This document shows, piece after piece, positions 10,240 to 19,486 of a stretch of DNA of 64,000 nucleotides. Position 1 is the first letter of the stretch. Every line of letters starts with the position of its first letter. The notes beneath the pieces were generated by a model that worked only from the letters and a program-made list of their open reading frames with translations, did no database searches and was not told where the DNA came from. A program made the translations under genes and the position numbers. This DNA is from Anabaena sphaerica FACHB-251 (GTDB lineage Bacteria; Cyanobacteriota; Cyanobacteriia; Cyanobacteriales; Nostocaceae): assembly GCF_014696825.1 (NCBI RefSeq), contig NZ_JACJQU010000013.1, forward strand, positions 1 to 64,000. Direction: 5' to 3'.

Positions 10240-10428
10240 AAGTTTGAAGCGTATTAGTAGATACTTCTATTTTGATAGCGATGTTACAATATTTTGGTGT
10301 TTATTGTGCCAGTTGTAAGAATATTTTACGCAGAGACGCACTAGACGCAAAAAAAGAGGAGTTTTACTTAAACCTACAAGGTATATTGTAGGCATTTACG
10401 GAAACTGTCACTTTACCTACAGCAGAAT

Positions 10429-11874
10429 TCAAGGGTCAGGAGTCAAAGCCTTTTGTTGTTGATACATTTGTTTAAACAAAGCTTGCTGTTTTTTATGATC
10501 TACAATTGGTGCAGGATAACCAACAGCCCGACGTTCTAAAGGTGTAATATTGCCACTAATTAAATATTCTGTATCAACAGATTTTAATTCTGGAACCCAT
10601 TGCCGAATATATTCCGCATCAGCATCAAATTTCTGCGCTTGACTGGCTGGGTTAAAAATCCTTAATGGTTTCGGGTCCATGCCACTAGAAGCACTCCATT
10701 GCCAACCTCCATTATTAGCAGATAAATCACCGTCAATGAGTTTCTGCATAAAATATTTTTCTCCCCATTGGGGATTTATGATTAAATCTTTGGTTAAAAA
10801 GCTGGCAACAATCATTCTACATCTATTGTGCATCCAGCCTATCTCATTTAATTGACGCATAGCTGCATCAACTATGGGATAACCTGTTTTTCCCTCACAC
10901 CAAGCTTGAAAATGTGCTTCATTATTTCGCCAAGGGAAACTTTTAAAACTATCTCGATATGCACCTTTAGTTAATTCGGGAAAATGATATATAGCGTGTT
11001 GATAAAATTCCCGCCAAGCTAATTCTTGTTGCCAGGTTGTGATACTACTCGTGACTTCTTCACAGTTACTATTGGCTAATAATTCAGTTGTGGCTTTCCA
11101 AATTTTTCTAACCCCAATTACACCAAATTTCAAAGCTGCACTTAATTGGGAGGTGCCATCAACAGCAGGAAAATTACGCTGTTCTTGATATTCATTAATG
11201 GCAGAATTGATAAAAGTTTCTAACCTCGCTTGTGCTGCTGCTTCCCCTGGTTCAATAATTAATTCTCCATCCCAAATAAAACCTAAATCTTTTGCAGATG
11301 GTAATTTAATAGTACCTATTTTTTTTGCTATTTCCTGTTCTTCATTTGTCAAATTTTCGCAATTTTCTAAAGTTGCAACTGGATTAAGTTTTGGTTTACT
11401 GATCCAATTTTTCCAGAAGGGAGTATAAACAGTGTAGGGAGCTTTAGAACCACTAAAAATTTCATCAGGTGTGTGCAGTAATTGATCCCAATTTTGATTA
11501 AGAGTTTGAATACCATTTTCTTGAAGAACAGAAATTACATCATTATCCCGTATTTGTGCGTAAGGTTCTACATCCCAATTCCAAAATACTGCTTTAGCAT
11601 TCAAGGCTTCAGCTAAAGCAGGAATGGCTGTAACTGGTTTATCATGTAATATTAATAACTGGCTACCAGCTTGAATATATCGCTGTTGTAAAGATTGTAA
11701 ACAGCTTATCATGTAACTTATTCTGGCTGGTGCAATATCATCTCTTTCTAAAATACCGGGATCTAAACAAAATACACCTACAACCTTTGCAGTTTGTTTT
11801 CTTGCCGCAGCAAGTCCTGTATTATCAGAAATACGTAAATCTCGACGATGCCAAAACAAAATTAAGTCAGACAT
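10429..11874 (-). CDS. phrA: Deoxyribodipyrimidine photolyase (class I CPD photolyase)
   Basis: Photolyase repairs UV-induced cyclobutane pyrimidine dimers with blue light. The 481-residue length fits. The N-terminal antenna domain starts with LILFWHRRDLRISDNTGL. The C-terminal FAD domain carries WMHNRCRMIVASFLTKDL and WQWSASSGMDPKPLRIFNP, hallmarks of class I CPD photolyases like that of Synechococcus, which uses an 8-hydroxy-5-deazaflavin antenna. The antenna type is inferred from family resemblance. The gene is monocistronic and sits divergently from the cupin gene. Confidence 0.93.
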   Translation of the reverse strand: MSDLILFWHRRDLRISDNTGLAAARKQTAKVVGVFCLDPGILERDDIAPARISYMISCLQSLQQRYIQAGSQLLILHDKPVTAIPALAEALNAKAVFWNWDVEPYAQIRDNDVISVLQENGIQTLNQNWDQLLHTPDEIFSGSKAPYTVYTPFWKNWISKPKLNPVATLENCENLTNEEQEIAKKIGTIKLPSAKDLGFIWDGELIIEPGEAAAQARLETFINSAINEYQEQRNFPAVDGTSQLSAALKFGVIGVRKIWKATTELLANSNCEEVTSSITTWQQELAWREFYQHAIYHFPELTKGAYRDSFKSFPWRNNEAHFQAWCEGKTGYPIVDAAMRQLNEIGWMHNRCRMIVASFLTKDLIINPQWGEKYFMQKLIDGDLSANNGGWQWSASSGMDPKPLRIFNPASQAQKFDADAEYIRQWVPELKSVDTEYLISGNITPLERRAVGYPAPIVDHKKQQALFKQMYQQQKALTPDP

Positions 11875-12056
11875 TTGGATACAAAATAGTTTATTTGTAC
11901 TATGGTAACGCTAATGGTATCATTAAGCATTGCTCCCATGATTAATTTTTAGAGGAACTTAGTATTTTTAAAAACACACATTTATCGGTCGGCAATAGTG
12001 GCTTTTTGAGACAAATTTAAGTATACTCTTCTTAACAGAGAATTTAGTATTTTGTC

Positions 12057-12599
12057 ATGGCGATTTTATTACTGGATGACGGCACAACCGAGAATGATTT
12101 AAGTGAGATAGTTCGTGAGTTGGAAGTTCTAGGCATTAAGCTGAGACATTATGACCCAGGAACATCGCTACTTTTCCCAGAACTGATAGAACAAGAAACA
12201 ATTACGGATTCACAGAAACGTCACATTGTGGTAGTTCATAACAGCGTATTTGAGTTCCTTCAGCAAGAAAATGGTTATTTGTGGAGTGATTTACTCAATA
12301 TACATCCTGGTTCACCAAATTTAGATACTTGGATGGCAACCTATGGACGTTATCATACTCATAATGCATCTGAAGCTATTTATCTGTTAGCTGGAGAGAT
12401 GATTTATGGTTTTGTCAAACCTGATGGTAGTCAAATACAACTATTAGTTCAATCACAAGACTATCTGCACATTCCTGCCGGAGTAGAACATTGGTGTAGT
12501 TTCTCAGCTTGTTTGCATTTTAAGGTGATTCGCTATTTCACGACTGTGGAGGGTTGGATGCCAAATTATACGGATACTCATCAGCAGTTTAAAATTTAG
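12057..12599 (+). CDS. Acireductone dioxygenase-like cupin
   Basis: The 180-residue protein has the acireductone dioxygenase pattern: H100-x-H102-x3-E106 (YHTHNASEAIYLL), then IPAGVEHWCSF with H145, which together form the metal site, and the family-typical WMPNYT near the end. In the methionine salvage pathway this enzyme oxidises the acireductone intermediate. Other methionine-salvage genes are not next to it. The residue after the first histidines differs from the usual HxHxDEE form, so a side-branch cupin is possible. The start ATG follows a GTATTTTGTC leader without a strong ribosome-binding site. Confidence 0.75.
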   Translation: MAILLLDDGTTENDLSEIVRELEVLGIKLRHYDPGTSLLFPELIEQETITDSQKRHIVVVHNSVFEFLQQENGYLWSDLLNIHPGSPNLDTWMATYGRYHTHNASEAIYLLAGEMIYGFVKPDGSQIQLLVQSQDYLHIPAGVEHWCSFSACLHFKVIRYFTTVEGWMPNYTDTHQQFKI

Positions 12600-12918
12600 C
12601 TTTTAGCACAGTGCATCTACCAATAATCTACTTTCGGCGAGTCTGGGTAAACAGATTCGCTTTGATTGTTTAAGATTTTGATATAGCTAGATACATGATA
12701 GTTAAAAATATTACGCAATATTAGAAAATATTGTCTAGTAAGTAGATGAATTGATCGCGCAACGCTACAGAGCAGTGCTAAACCCCTACGAAAAATGTGG
12801 TTTTTACTACCATGTATATTGGGCGTTTTCTGTCAATGCGTAAGTCTTAAATTACTACATTTTTACATTAGTAGAATAGGTTCATGGGTGGTACAAGTAA
12901 CGATAAGAATAATCAGTA
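12600..12918. other. Intergenic region upstream of the haemagglutinin-type gene
   Basis: About 320 bp without a credible gene. The AT-rich right half should contain the promoter of the TpsA-like gene, but no box pair stands out. A fragment around 12752-12780 (GATCGCGCAACGCTACAGAG) resembles the dispersed repeats seen elsewhere in this genome. Confidence 0.4.
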
Positions 12919-15900
12919 ATGTCTTTTTTAATCAAAATCTTGTTTACGTGGTCAAACGAGTTTGCATTTTTTGGCATAGCACTCTTGGCAGTTAGTCGCA
13001 TTATTGTGGGACAAACTGTTGTCCTTGCTGAAATTAAACCTGATACTAAATTGGGCAATGAAGCATCTCTTGTAAAACAGAAGGTTGATATTCAAGGAGC
13101 AATAGGCGATCTAATTGATGGTGGTGCAGTGAGAGGTACAAACCTCTTTCACAGTTTCTCAGAATTTAACATTACAGAGGGGCAAAGAGTCTACTTCTCC
13201 AACCCCAGCGGCATAGAAAATATCCTCACACGAGTCACAGGGAAAAACCGTTCTGATATTTTGGGGACGCTAGGAGTTTTAGGAAATGCCAACTTATTTT
13301 TAATTAATCCCAATGGCATCGTGTTTGGGCAAAATGCACAGTTAGATATTGCAGGTTCATTTCTAGCCAGTACAGCGGATAGTTTTGTATTTGATCATGG
13401 CTTTTTATTCAATGCCAAAAATCCCCAACCAGTACCACTATTAACAATTAACGTCCCCTTGGGATTACAATATCAGAGCAATTCAAGAAGTATTCAAGTA
13501 CAAGGTACTAGTATCTTAAAACCGAATGGTAAAACGATAGCTCTTGTAGGTGGCAATGTTAGCTTAGATGACGCAATTTTGAGTGTTCCCGCAGGCAGAG
13601 TAGAGCTAGGAGGAATAAGCGGAGAAGGAATTGTAGAATTTAGCCGTGATAGTGATAATTTGAGGCTGAATTTTCCTGAGAGTTTAACCAAAGCAGATAT
13701 TTTTTTAAATGGTACAAGAATTAACGTGATTGCTGATAATGACGGCAGTGTGGCGCTCAATGCTCGTAATATAGCAGCAATTAATAGTTTTATTTTTGCT
13801 GGTATCGGTGCTGGTTTAGGATCAGCTACCAGTAAAGCAGGGGATATCATTCTAAATGCAGCTGAAGAAATCAAAATAGATGGCATTAGCGGCATTTTGC
13901 AATACCTCTTTCCAGAAGCCGTAGGTACAGGAGGAGATATAGAGATTACAGCTAAAACCTTAATTGCAACTAATGGGGGAGCAATCAATAATGTTACCCA
14001 GGGTAAAGGTGATGCTGGAAATATAAGGATTACTGCCCATGATTATATCTTCTTAGATGGCGAGGATAGAGATGGCTTTCCCACAGCAGTAAGTACTTCT
14101 ATTACCCAAGGAGCAAAAGGCAACACTGGCAACATCAGCATCACAACCAAAGCTTTGACATTGACCAACGGTGCTAGTATAACCAGTCTAGTAGCTGGAG
14201 AAGGGAATACAGGTAATATCATGATTACTGCACACGATACTATCTCCTTAGATGGCGAAAATAGTAGTGGCGGATCTAGCAATATTAGTAGTCAGGTTGA
14301 GCCTGGAGCGATCGGTAATGGAGGTAATATCCAAATTACGACAGGTACACTTGTGGCTGAAAATGGCTCCCAGGTACTTGCTGTTACTGCCGATGCAGGG
14401 AAAGCTGGAAATATCACAATCCAAGCTAGAGATGACATTTCCTTTAGTGGCTTTAGTAGCAATAATGCCCCTAGCGGCACAGGCAGCTTCTCTCAAGCTA
14501 CAGGTGCTGGTGGTGATGTCAATATCTCCACGCGATCGCTCTCGATTATGAATACAGCCCAAGTCAGAACAGGCGCTTTTGCCCAAGGAGATAGCGGTAA
14601 TGTAACTATTAATGCTGCTGATGACATTTTTATCGATGGTGATCAAAGTGGAGTTGTTAGTGTAGTATTCTCTAATGCCACGGCAGCAGGTGGAAATATC
14701 AATCTAATTACCGGGAAATTGGCGATTCTAAATGGTGCTTTCATCAATAGCGCCACCATAGGTATAGGCAATGCAGGTAATATCCAAATCAACGCCGATA
14801 CTATTACTCTAGATGGATCTAGCCCTATTGGCTTTGGCAGTGAAATTAGTGCTGTAACTGATAACAACGCTCAAGGTAATGCTGGCAACATTAACATTAT
14901 TAGTAATAGCCTCGTTTTAACTAATAGCGCGCAAATAAATACTAGTACTAATGCCAAAGGTAAAGCTGGTAATATAACAATTACTACTAAAGATTCCGTT
15001 TTGATTGATGGAACTAACCCATTTGTACAAACCTTTCCTAGTGGTATTGCCAGTCTAGTCAGATCTAACGGTGAAGGTAAGGGTGGTAACATTCAGATCA
15101 GCACAGATAAGCTTTCATTGACCAACGGTGGTTTTTTGGATGCCAGTACTTTTGGGCAAGGAAACGCAGGTGATATAGAAATTACAGCTAATGATGCAGT
15201 GATATTGAACTCAGGAAACAACAGTAATTTAGTCAGTGATATATCCAGCAGAGTTTTATCAGGAGCAAAAGGCAATGGTGGTGAGATTGACATCCTTGCC
15301 AAAACACTCCTTCTCATTAATGGCTCTCAAATTGCCGCCGACACATTTGGGCAGGGAAATGCAGGTGATATCACAATTAATACTATTGATTCAGTAGTAG
15401 TAGATGGTGGTAATCGTACAACAAACCTCACAGGTATATTTACCTCTGTGGGAAATGGCGGGTTTGGTACTGGCGGCGATATTACTATCGCTACAGGAAA
15501 TTTGGTTGTTACTAACAATAACGCGCAATTAAATGCGGCAACTCTTGGACAGGGAAAAGCAGGTAATATTCAAGTTACAGCAAATACCCTACAACTTGCC
15601 AATAGTGGAAAGCTACGCACGACAACAACAAGCAGTGAAGATGGTGGAGACATCAGCTTGAAGATATCAGAACGCATAACTTTAGCAGGGGACGGTACTG
15701 GTTTATTTGCTAATACAACCCTTGATGCTACGGGCAACAGCGGTAATATCTTCATCGACCCCAAAATCATAATCCTTCGAGATGGTGCCAAAATTGCTGT
15801 CGATAACCAAGGTAGTGGAACAGGTGGTAATATTGATATCCAAGCTGGGACATTAACCCTTGATAACCGTGCTGTGATTTCTGCGGAAACAGCGAGTAAT

Positions 15901-16674
15901 ACTGGCGGTAATATTCAACTCCAACTACAAGACCTGTTGTTATTAAGGCGTAATAGTCTAATTTCCACCACTGCCGGCACTGCTCAGGCAGGAGGTGATG
16001 GAGGTAACATTACTATTAATACCGCATTTATCGTTGCTTTTCCTCCAGAAAATAACGATATTACCGCCAACGCTTTTACTGGTAATGGTGGGAGCATAAA
16101 TATTACTGCTCAAAGTATGTTTGGGCTAACACCCCGCTCTCGCGCTGACCTGGAGAGGTTATTAGGAACAAACGACCCTGCCCAATTAAATTCTGTATCA
16201 CTACCCACGAGCGACATCACAGCTATTTCCCAAGCCAATCCTTCATTAAATGGTCAAGTGAATCTCAACATACTTGATACCGACCCCAATAATGGATTAG
16301 TAGCTTTACCTACAAATGTAGTAGATGCTGCCAAATTAATTGCCCAAACCTGTAGAAGTGCTGGAGGAACAACAGCAAGTCAAGACAGTGAATTTATAGT
16401 CACTGGACGGGGTGGTTTACCAGCTAACCCCAGTGAACTGTTAAGTAGTGATGCGGTCTGGTACGACTTACAACCCTATGCTTTGCTGAATGAAAAATTG
16501 AATAGCTTTCAAAAAGAGGAGAAAATGCTTTCTCAATCACCTGCTGCAATTGTCGAGGCTCAAGGTTGGGTAATTGGTGCTGATGGTAGTGTCACCCTGG
16601 TAGCGCAAGCACCCACTACTACCCCTCAAAAATCCTTTGTTACACCTGTTCATTGCCCAGTTGTGAAAAACTGA
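12919..16674 (+). CDS. Filamentous-haemagglutinin-type exoprotein (TpsA-like, beta-helix)
   Basis: This 1251-residue protein begins with a long signal sequence (hydrophobic core about 16-36, likely cut after VVLA). A two-partner-secretion (TPS) domain follows, with FNITEGQRVYFSNP, the RVTG segment and the INPNGIVFG motif. Residues of about 270-1080 are glycine- and asparagine-rich repeats of the pattern GNAGNI-I-A-, each adding parallel beta-helix coils. The C-terminus carries the conserved cyanobacterial ending with CRSAGG and TGRGGLPANPSELL. Such proteins are exported through a TpsB outer-membrane pore, but no TpsB gene is present here. The stop codon overlaps the start of the next gene, so the two are translationally coupled. 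Its likely location is the outer surface or the medium. Confidence 0.88.
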   Translation: MSFLIKILFTWSNEFAFFGIALLAVSRIIVGQTVVLAEIKPDTKLGNEASLVKQKVDIQGAIGDLIDGGAVRGTNLFHSFSEFNITEGQRVYFSNPSGIENILTRVTGKNRSDILGTLGVLGNANLFLINPNGIVFGQNAQLDIAGSFLASTADSFVFDHGFLFNAKNPQPVPLLTINVPLGLQYQSNSRSIQVQGTSILKPNGKTIALVGGNVSLDDAILSVPAGRVELGGISGEGIVEFSRDSDNLRLNFPESLTKADIFLNGTRINVIADNDGSVALNARNIAAINSFIFAGIGAGLGSATSKAGDIILNAAEEIKIDGISGILQYLFPEAVGTGGDIEITAKTLIATNGGAINNVTQGKGDAGNIRITAHDYIFLDGEDRDGFPTAVSTSITQGAKGNTGNISITTKALTLTNGASITSLVAGEGNTGNIMITAHDTISLDGENSSGGSSNISSQVEPGAIGNGGNIQITTGTLVAENGSQVLAVTADAGKAGNITIQARDDISFSGFSSNNAPSGTGSFSQATGAGGDVNISTRSLSIMNTAQVRTGAFAQGDSGNVTINAADDIFIDGDQSGVVSVVFSNATAAGGNINLITGKLAILNGAFINSATIGIGNAGNIQINADTITLDGSSPIGFGSEISAVTDNNAQGNAGNINIISNSLVLTNSAQINTSTNAKGKAGNITITTKDSVLIDGTNPFVQTFPSGIASLVRSNGEGKGGNIQISTDKLSLTNGGFLDASTFGQGNAGDIEITANDAVILNSGNNSNLVSDISSRVLSGAKGNGGEIDILAKTLLLINGSQIAADTFGQGNAGDITINTIDSVVVDGGNRTTNLTGIFTSVGNGGFGTGGDITIATGNLVVTNNNAQLNAATLGQGKAGNIQVTANTLQLANSGKLRTTTTSSEDGGDISLKISERITLAGDGTGLFANTTLDATGNSGNIFIDPKIIILRDGAKIAVDNQGSGTGGNIDIQAGTLTLDNRAVISAETASNTGGNIQLQLQDLLLLRRNSLISTTAGTAQAGGDGGNITINTAFIVAFPPENNDITANAFTGNGGSINITAQSMFGLTPRSRADLERLLGTNDPAQLNSVSLPTSDITAISQANPSLNGQVNLNILDTDPNNGLVALPTNVVDAAKLIAQTCRSAGGTTASQDSEFIVTGRGGLPANPSELLSSDAVWYDLQPYALLNEKLNSFQKEEKMLSQSPAAIVEAQGWVIGADGSVTLVAQAPTTTPQKSFVTPVHCPVVKN

Positions 16675-19313
16675 TGCTTGACAATCTTCAGATGGCAAAA
16701 AAAATACCGAAATTATGGCGTAAAGTTCTAGCTTTTCTGCTTTGTGTGCTAACAGGGATGAGTCTAACACTGATGCTCGAATTTAGACCAGTTACAGCCT
16801 CTTCTGTTCCACCCTTCCCTTCTAGCTTACCACTTCTGCAAGCAGAGAAAATCACAGAGAATTCTACACAATACTTATCTAACTCAAATTTAATTCAACA
16901 AGGTAGAGAACTGTACAAAACAGAAAGATATGCTGAAGCTGTAAATATTTGGCAACAGGCACTTAAAGCAGAACAGAACCAAAATAATTTATCTTCTCAA
17001 GCAATGGTTTTAAATTATCTTGCTTTAGGTTATCAACAATTGGGACAGTGGCAGCAAGCAAAACAAGCAATTACTTCCAGTCTTCAGCTACTAGAAAATG
17101 TCAAACAAACAACGCCACAAACAAAACTAATTCTAGCTCAAACTCTCAACAATCAAGGAAGTTTAGAATTAGCTCAAGGTCAGGCTGAAAAAGCATTAAA
17201 TTCCTGGCAGCAAGCAACTAAAATTTACACTGAAACTAGCTATATACAGGGCAGAATTGGTAGTTTAATAAATCAGGCACAAGCTCAACAAGCTTTAGGG
17301 CTGTATCTCCAAGCACGTAAAACTCTAACAGATGTTGAAAAAGCACTGAAAAATCAAACAGATACACAATTAAAAAGTAAAGGTTTGCGTAGTTTGGGTA
17401 ATGTTCTCAGATTAGTAGGCGCTTTTGATGACTCTCAGAAAATTTTACAACAAAGTTTACAAATATTGCAGAATTCAGGTAATTTAACTACACCAGAAAT
17501 AAGCGCCACTTTACTCAGTTTGGGTAATACAGCTTATGCCCAAGGAGATAAAGAATCTGCATTAAAATACTATGAACAAGCTGCCACAACCGAGCCTAAA
17601 AATATCACAGAAATTCAAGCACAAATTAATCAACTATATATATTAATAAATAATGGAAAATTAGTAGATGCCAAAAATATCTGGATTCAATTACAGCCAA
17701 AATTAGCTAATTTATTCCCTAGTCGTTCCACAATTTATGCTTATATTAATCTAGCAAAAAGTTTGGTAAAATTGGGAAATCAAAAAAATGAATCTGCCAA
17801 ATTCTTAGCTACTGCAATTCAACAGGCTAAAAGTATTAATGACCAAAAAGCCCAATCTTATGCTTTAGGTTATTTAGGTAGATTATATGAACAAACTCAA
17901 CAATTATCAAATGCTCAGAAATTAACTGAACAAGCTTTACAAATAGCCCAATCTATTAACGCTCCAGATGTTGCCTATCAATGGCAGTGGCAATTAGGAA
18001 GAATTTTAAAAGCTCAAGGGTCAATCAAACCAGCAACAGATGCTTATCAAGTCGCCTTCACAACATTAAAATCTTTGCGGAGTGATTTAGTTGCAGTCAA
18101 CACAGATATTCAATTCTCTTTTGGGGAAACTGTAGAACCTGTATATCGTGAATATGTGGAACTACTTTTAAATCCAGGCACAAATACAGAACCTAGTCAA
18201 GAGCAGCTAAAACAAGCCCGTCAAGTAATTGAATCATTGCAATTAGCAGAACTTGATAACTTTTTTCGTTCTGCTTGTCTAGAAGGACAAATAGTACCAA
18301 TTGAGCAAATTCAACAATCACAAGCAGCAGTAATTTATCCGATTATTCTAAAAGACAGATTAGAAGTAATTCTGAGTTTACCCCAGCAAGCCTTACACCA
18401 CTACGCTGCTAAAGTTTCTCAAAATGAAGTAGAAGAAGTTACCGAAAAACTCAGATTTAATTTAGAAAAGCCTTATACAACTCCAGAAGGAAAATTATTA
18501 TCTGCCAAAGTTTATGATTGGTTAATTCGCCCTGTACAAACAGAACTTGCTCAAAGTCAGGTAAAAACATTAGTTTTTATTTTGGATGGTGCTTTGCGAA
18601 ATATTCCAATGGCTGCTTTATATGATGGGCAACAATATTTATTAGAAAAATACAGTGTGGCACTTACGCCAGGTTTAGAGTTATTAGGTCCTCGTCCTTT
18701 ACAGCAAAGTAGGTTAAAAACTTTAGTAGCAGGACTGACAGAGGCCAGACATGGATTTAGTTCTTTACCTAATGTCAATGAAGAATTAAAAGCAGTTGAG
18801 TCAGAAGTACCTAGCGAAGTTCTCTTGAATAAGACATTTACTAGTACAGCATTACGTCAACAAATTGACTCTCTACCTTTTTCTGTCGTGCATTTGGCAA
18901 CTCACGGTCAATTTAGTTCTAACGCTGATGAAACCTTTGTGTTGGCTTGGGATAAACCCATGAAGGTGAATGAATTAAAAGATTTGCTGCGTAGTCGAGA
19001 ACAAACTAGACCTGAACCTATTGAATTACTGGTTTTAAGTGCTTGCGAAACTGCTGAGGGAGATAAACGAGCGGCTTTAGGATTGGCTGGGGTAGCAATT
19101 CAAGCCGGCGCACGCAGTACCTTGGCTTCTCTTTGGAGTCTAGATGATGAATCTGGCGCTCGTCTCATTGGTCAATTTTATAAAGAGTTAGTAACTAAGC
19201 AGGTGACAAAGGCGGAAGCACTGCGACTAGCTCAACTTTCACTATTAAAAGACCCAGATTATCGGCATCCTGTGCATTGGGCATCTTATGTATTATTGGG
19301 AAATTGGCTGTAG
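16674..19313 (+). CDS. TPR-CHAT protease with N-terminal signal/anchor
   Basis: Counted from the ATG at 16674, which overlaps the TGA of the upstream gene, the protein has 879 residues. A hydrophobic segment at about 18-38 looks like a signal peptide or anchor. Tetratricopeptide-type helical repeats run from about 65 to 480. A C-terminal CHAT (caspase-like) domain carries the expected catalytic pair in LATHGQF (H744) and LSACETA (C791), followed by GLAGVAIQAGARSTLASLW. The fold is a clan CD cysteine peptidase and is probably active because both residues are kept. A TTG 7 codons upstream and an ATG at 16692 are alternative starts. Coupling to the TpsA gene suggests that it processes, or acts together with, that exoprotein. 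Confidence 0.88.
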   Translation: MLDNLQMAKKIPKLWRKVLAFLLCVLTGMSLTLMLEFRPVTASSVPPFPSSLPLLQAEKITENSTQYLSNSNLIQQGRELYKTERYAEAVNIWQQALKAEQNQNNLSSQAMVLNYLALGYQQLGQWQQAKQAITSSLQLLENVKQTTPQTKLILAQTLNNQGSLELAQGQAEKALNSWQQATKIYTETSYIQGRIGSLINQAQAQQALGLYLQARKTLTDVEKALKNQTDTQLKSKGLRSLGNVLRLVGAFDDSQKILQQSLQILQNSGNLTTPEISATLLSLGNTAYAQGDKESALKYYEQAATTEPKNITEIQAQINQLYILINNGKLVDAKNIWIQLQPKLANLFPSRSTIYAYINLAKSLVKLGNQKNESAKFLATAIQQAKSINDQKAQSYALGYLGRLYEQTQQLSNAQKLTEQALQIAQSINAPDVAYQWQWQLGRILKAQGSIKPATDAYQVAFTTLKSLRSDLVAVNTDIQFSFGETVEPVYREYVELLLNPGTNTEPSQEQLKQARQVIESLQLAELDNFFRSACLEGQIVPIEQIQQSQAAVIYPIILKDRLEVILSLPQQALHHYAAKVSQNEVEEVTEKLRFNLEKPYTTPEGKLLSAKVYDWLIRPVQTELAQSQVKTLVFILDGALRNIPMAALYDGQQYLLEKYSVALTPGLELLGPRPLQQSRLKTLVAGLTEARHGFSSLPNVNEELKAVESEVPSEVLLNKTFTSTALRQQIDSLPFSVVHLATHGQFSSNADETFVLAWDKPMKVNELKDLLRSREQTRPEPIELLVLSACETAEGDKRAALGLAGVAIQAGARSTLASLWSLDDESGARLIGQFYKELVTKQVTKAEALRLAQLSLLKDPDYRHPVHWASYVLLGNWL

Positions 19314-19357
19314 TAGGTTGCCCTAAAAAAAATTTTTTAGATTTGTTCCTTTAACTT

Positions 19358-19404
19358 TGCATAAAACCCAAAAGTGAACCGTGTAACTCAGCAAGGAGTT
19401 AAAA
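19358..19404 (+). repeat. Conserved leader element, copy 1 (upstream of RTX gene 1)
   Basis: This 47-bp stretch is nearly the same as 22282-22328. Both read TGCATAAA, then AAAAGTGAACCGTGTAA, then TCAGCAAGGAGTT. The last part folds as AACTC-AGCAAG-GAGTT, and in copy 2 one stem position changes to give a G-U pair, so the hairpin is kept. Each copy precedes an RTX-like gene (83 bp and 28 bp before the ATG). A second small hairpin (GAGGT/ACCTC, 19438-19452) lies between this copy and the gene. Confidence 0.7.
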
Positions 19405-19486
19405 AGCTAATGCCAAACTCCATTACACACTGACAGCGAGGTTTATTACCTCCCTGAAATCGTTGATTCACGAAGGAAAAACTAAC

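Noticed and set aside
13494-15791. Series of minus-strand frames up to 164 codons inside the haemagglutinin-type gene
   Set aside because: They are antisense to the repeat-rich coding sequence, have low-complexity S/P/L/A-rich compositions and no homology features.
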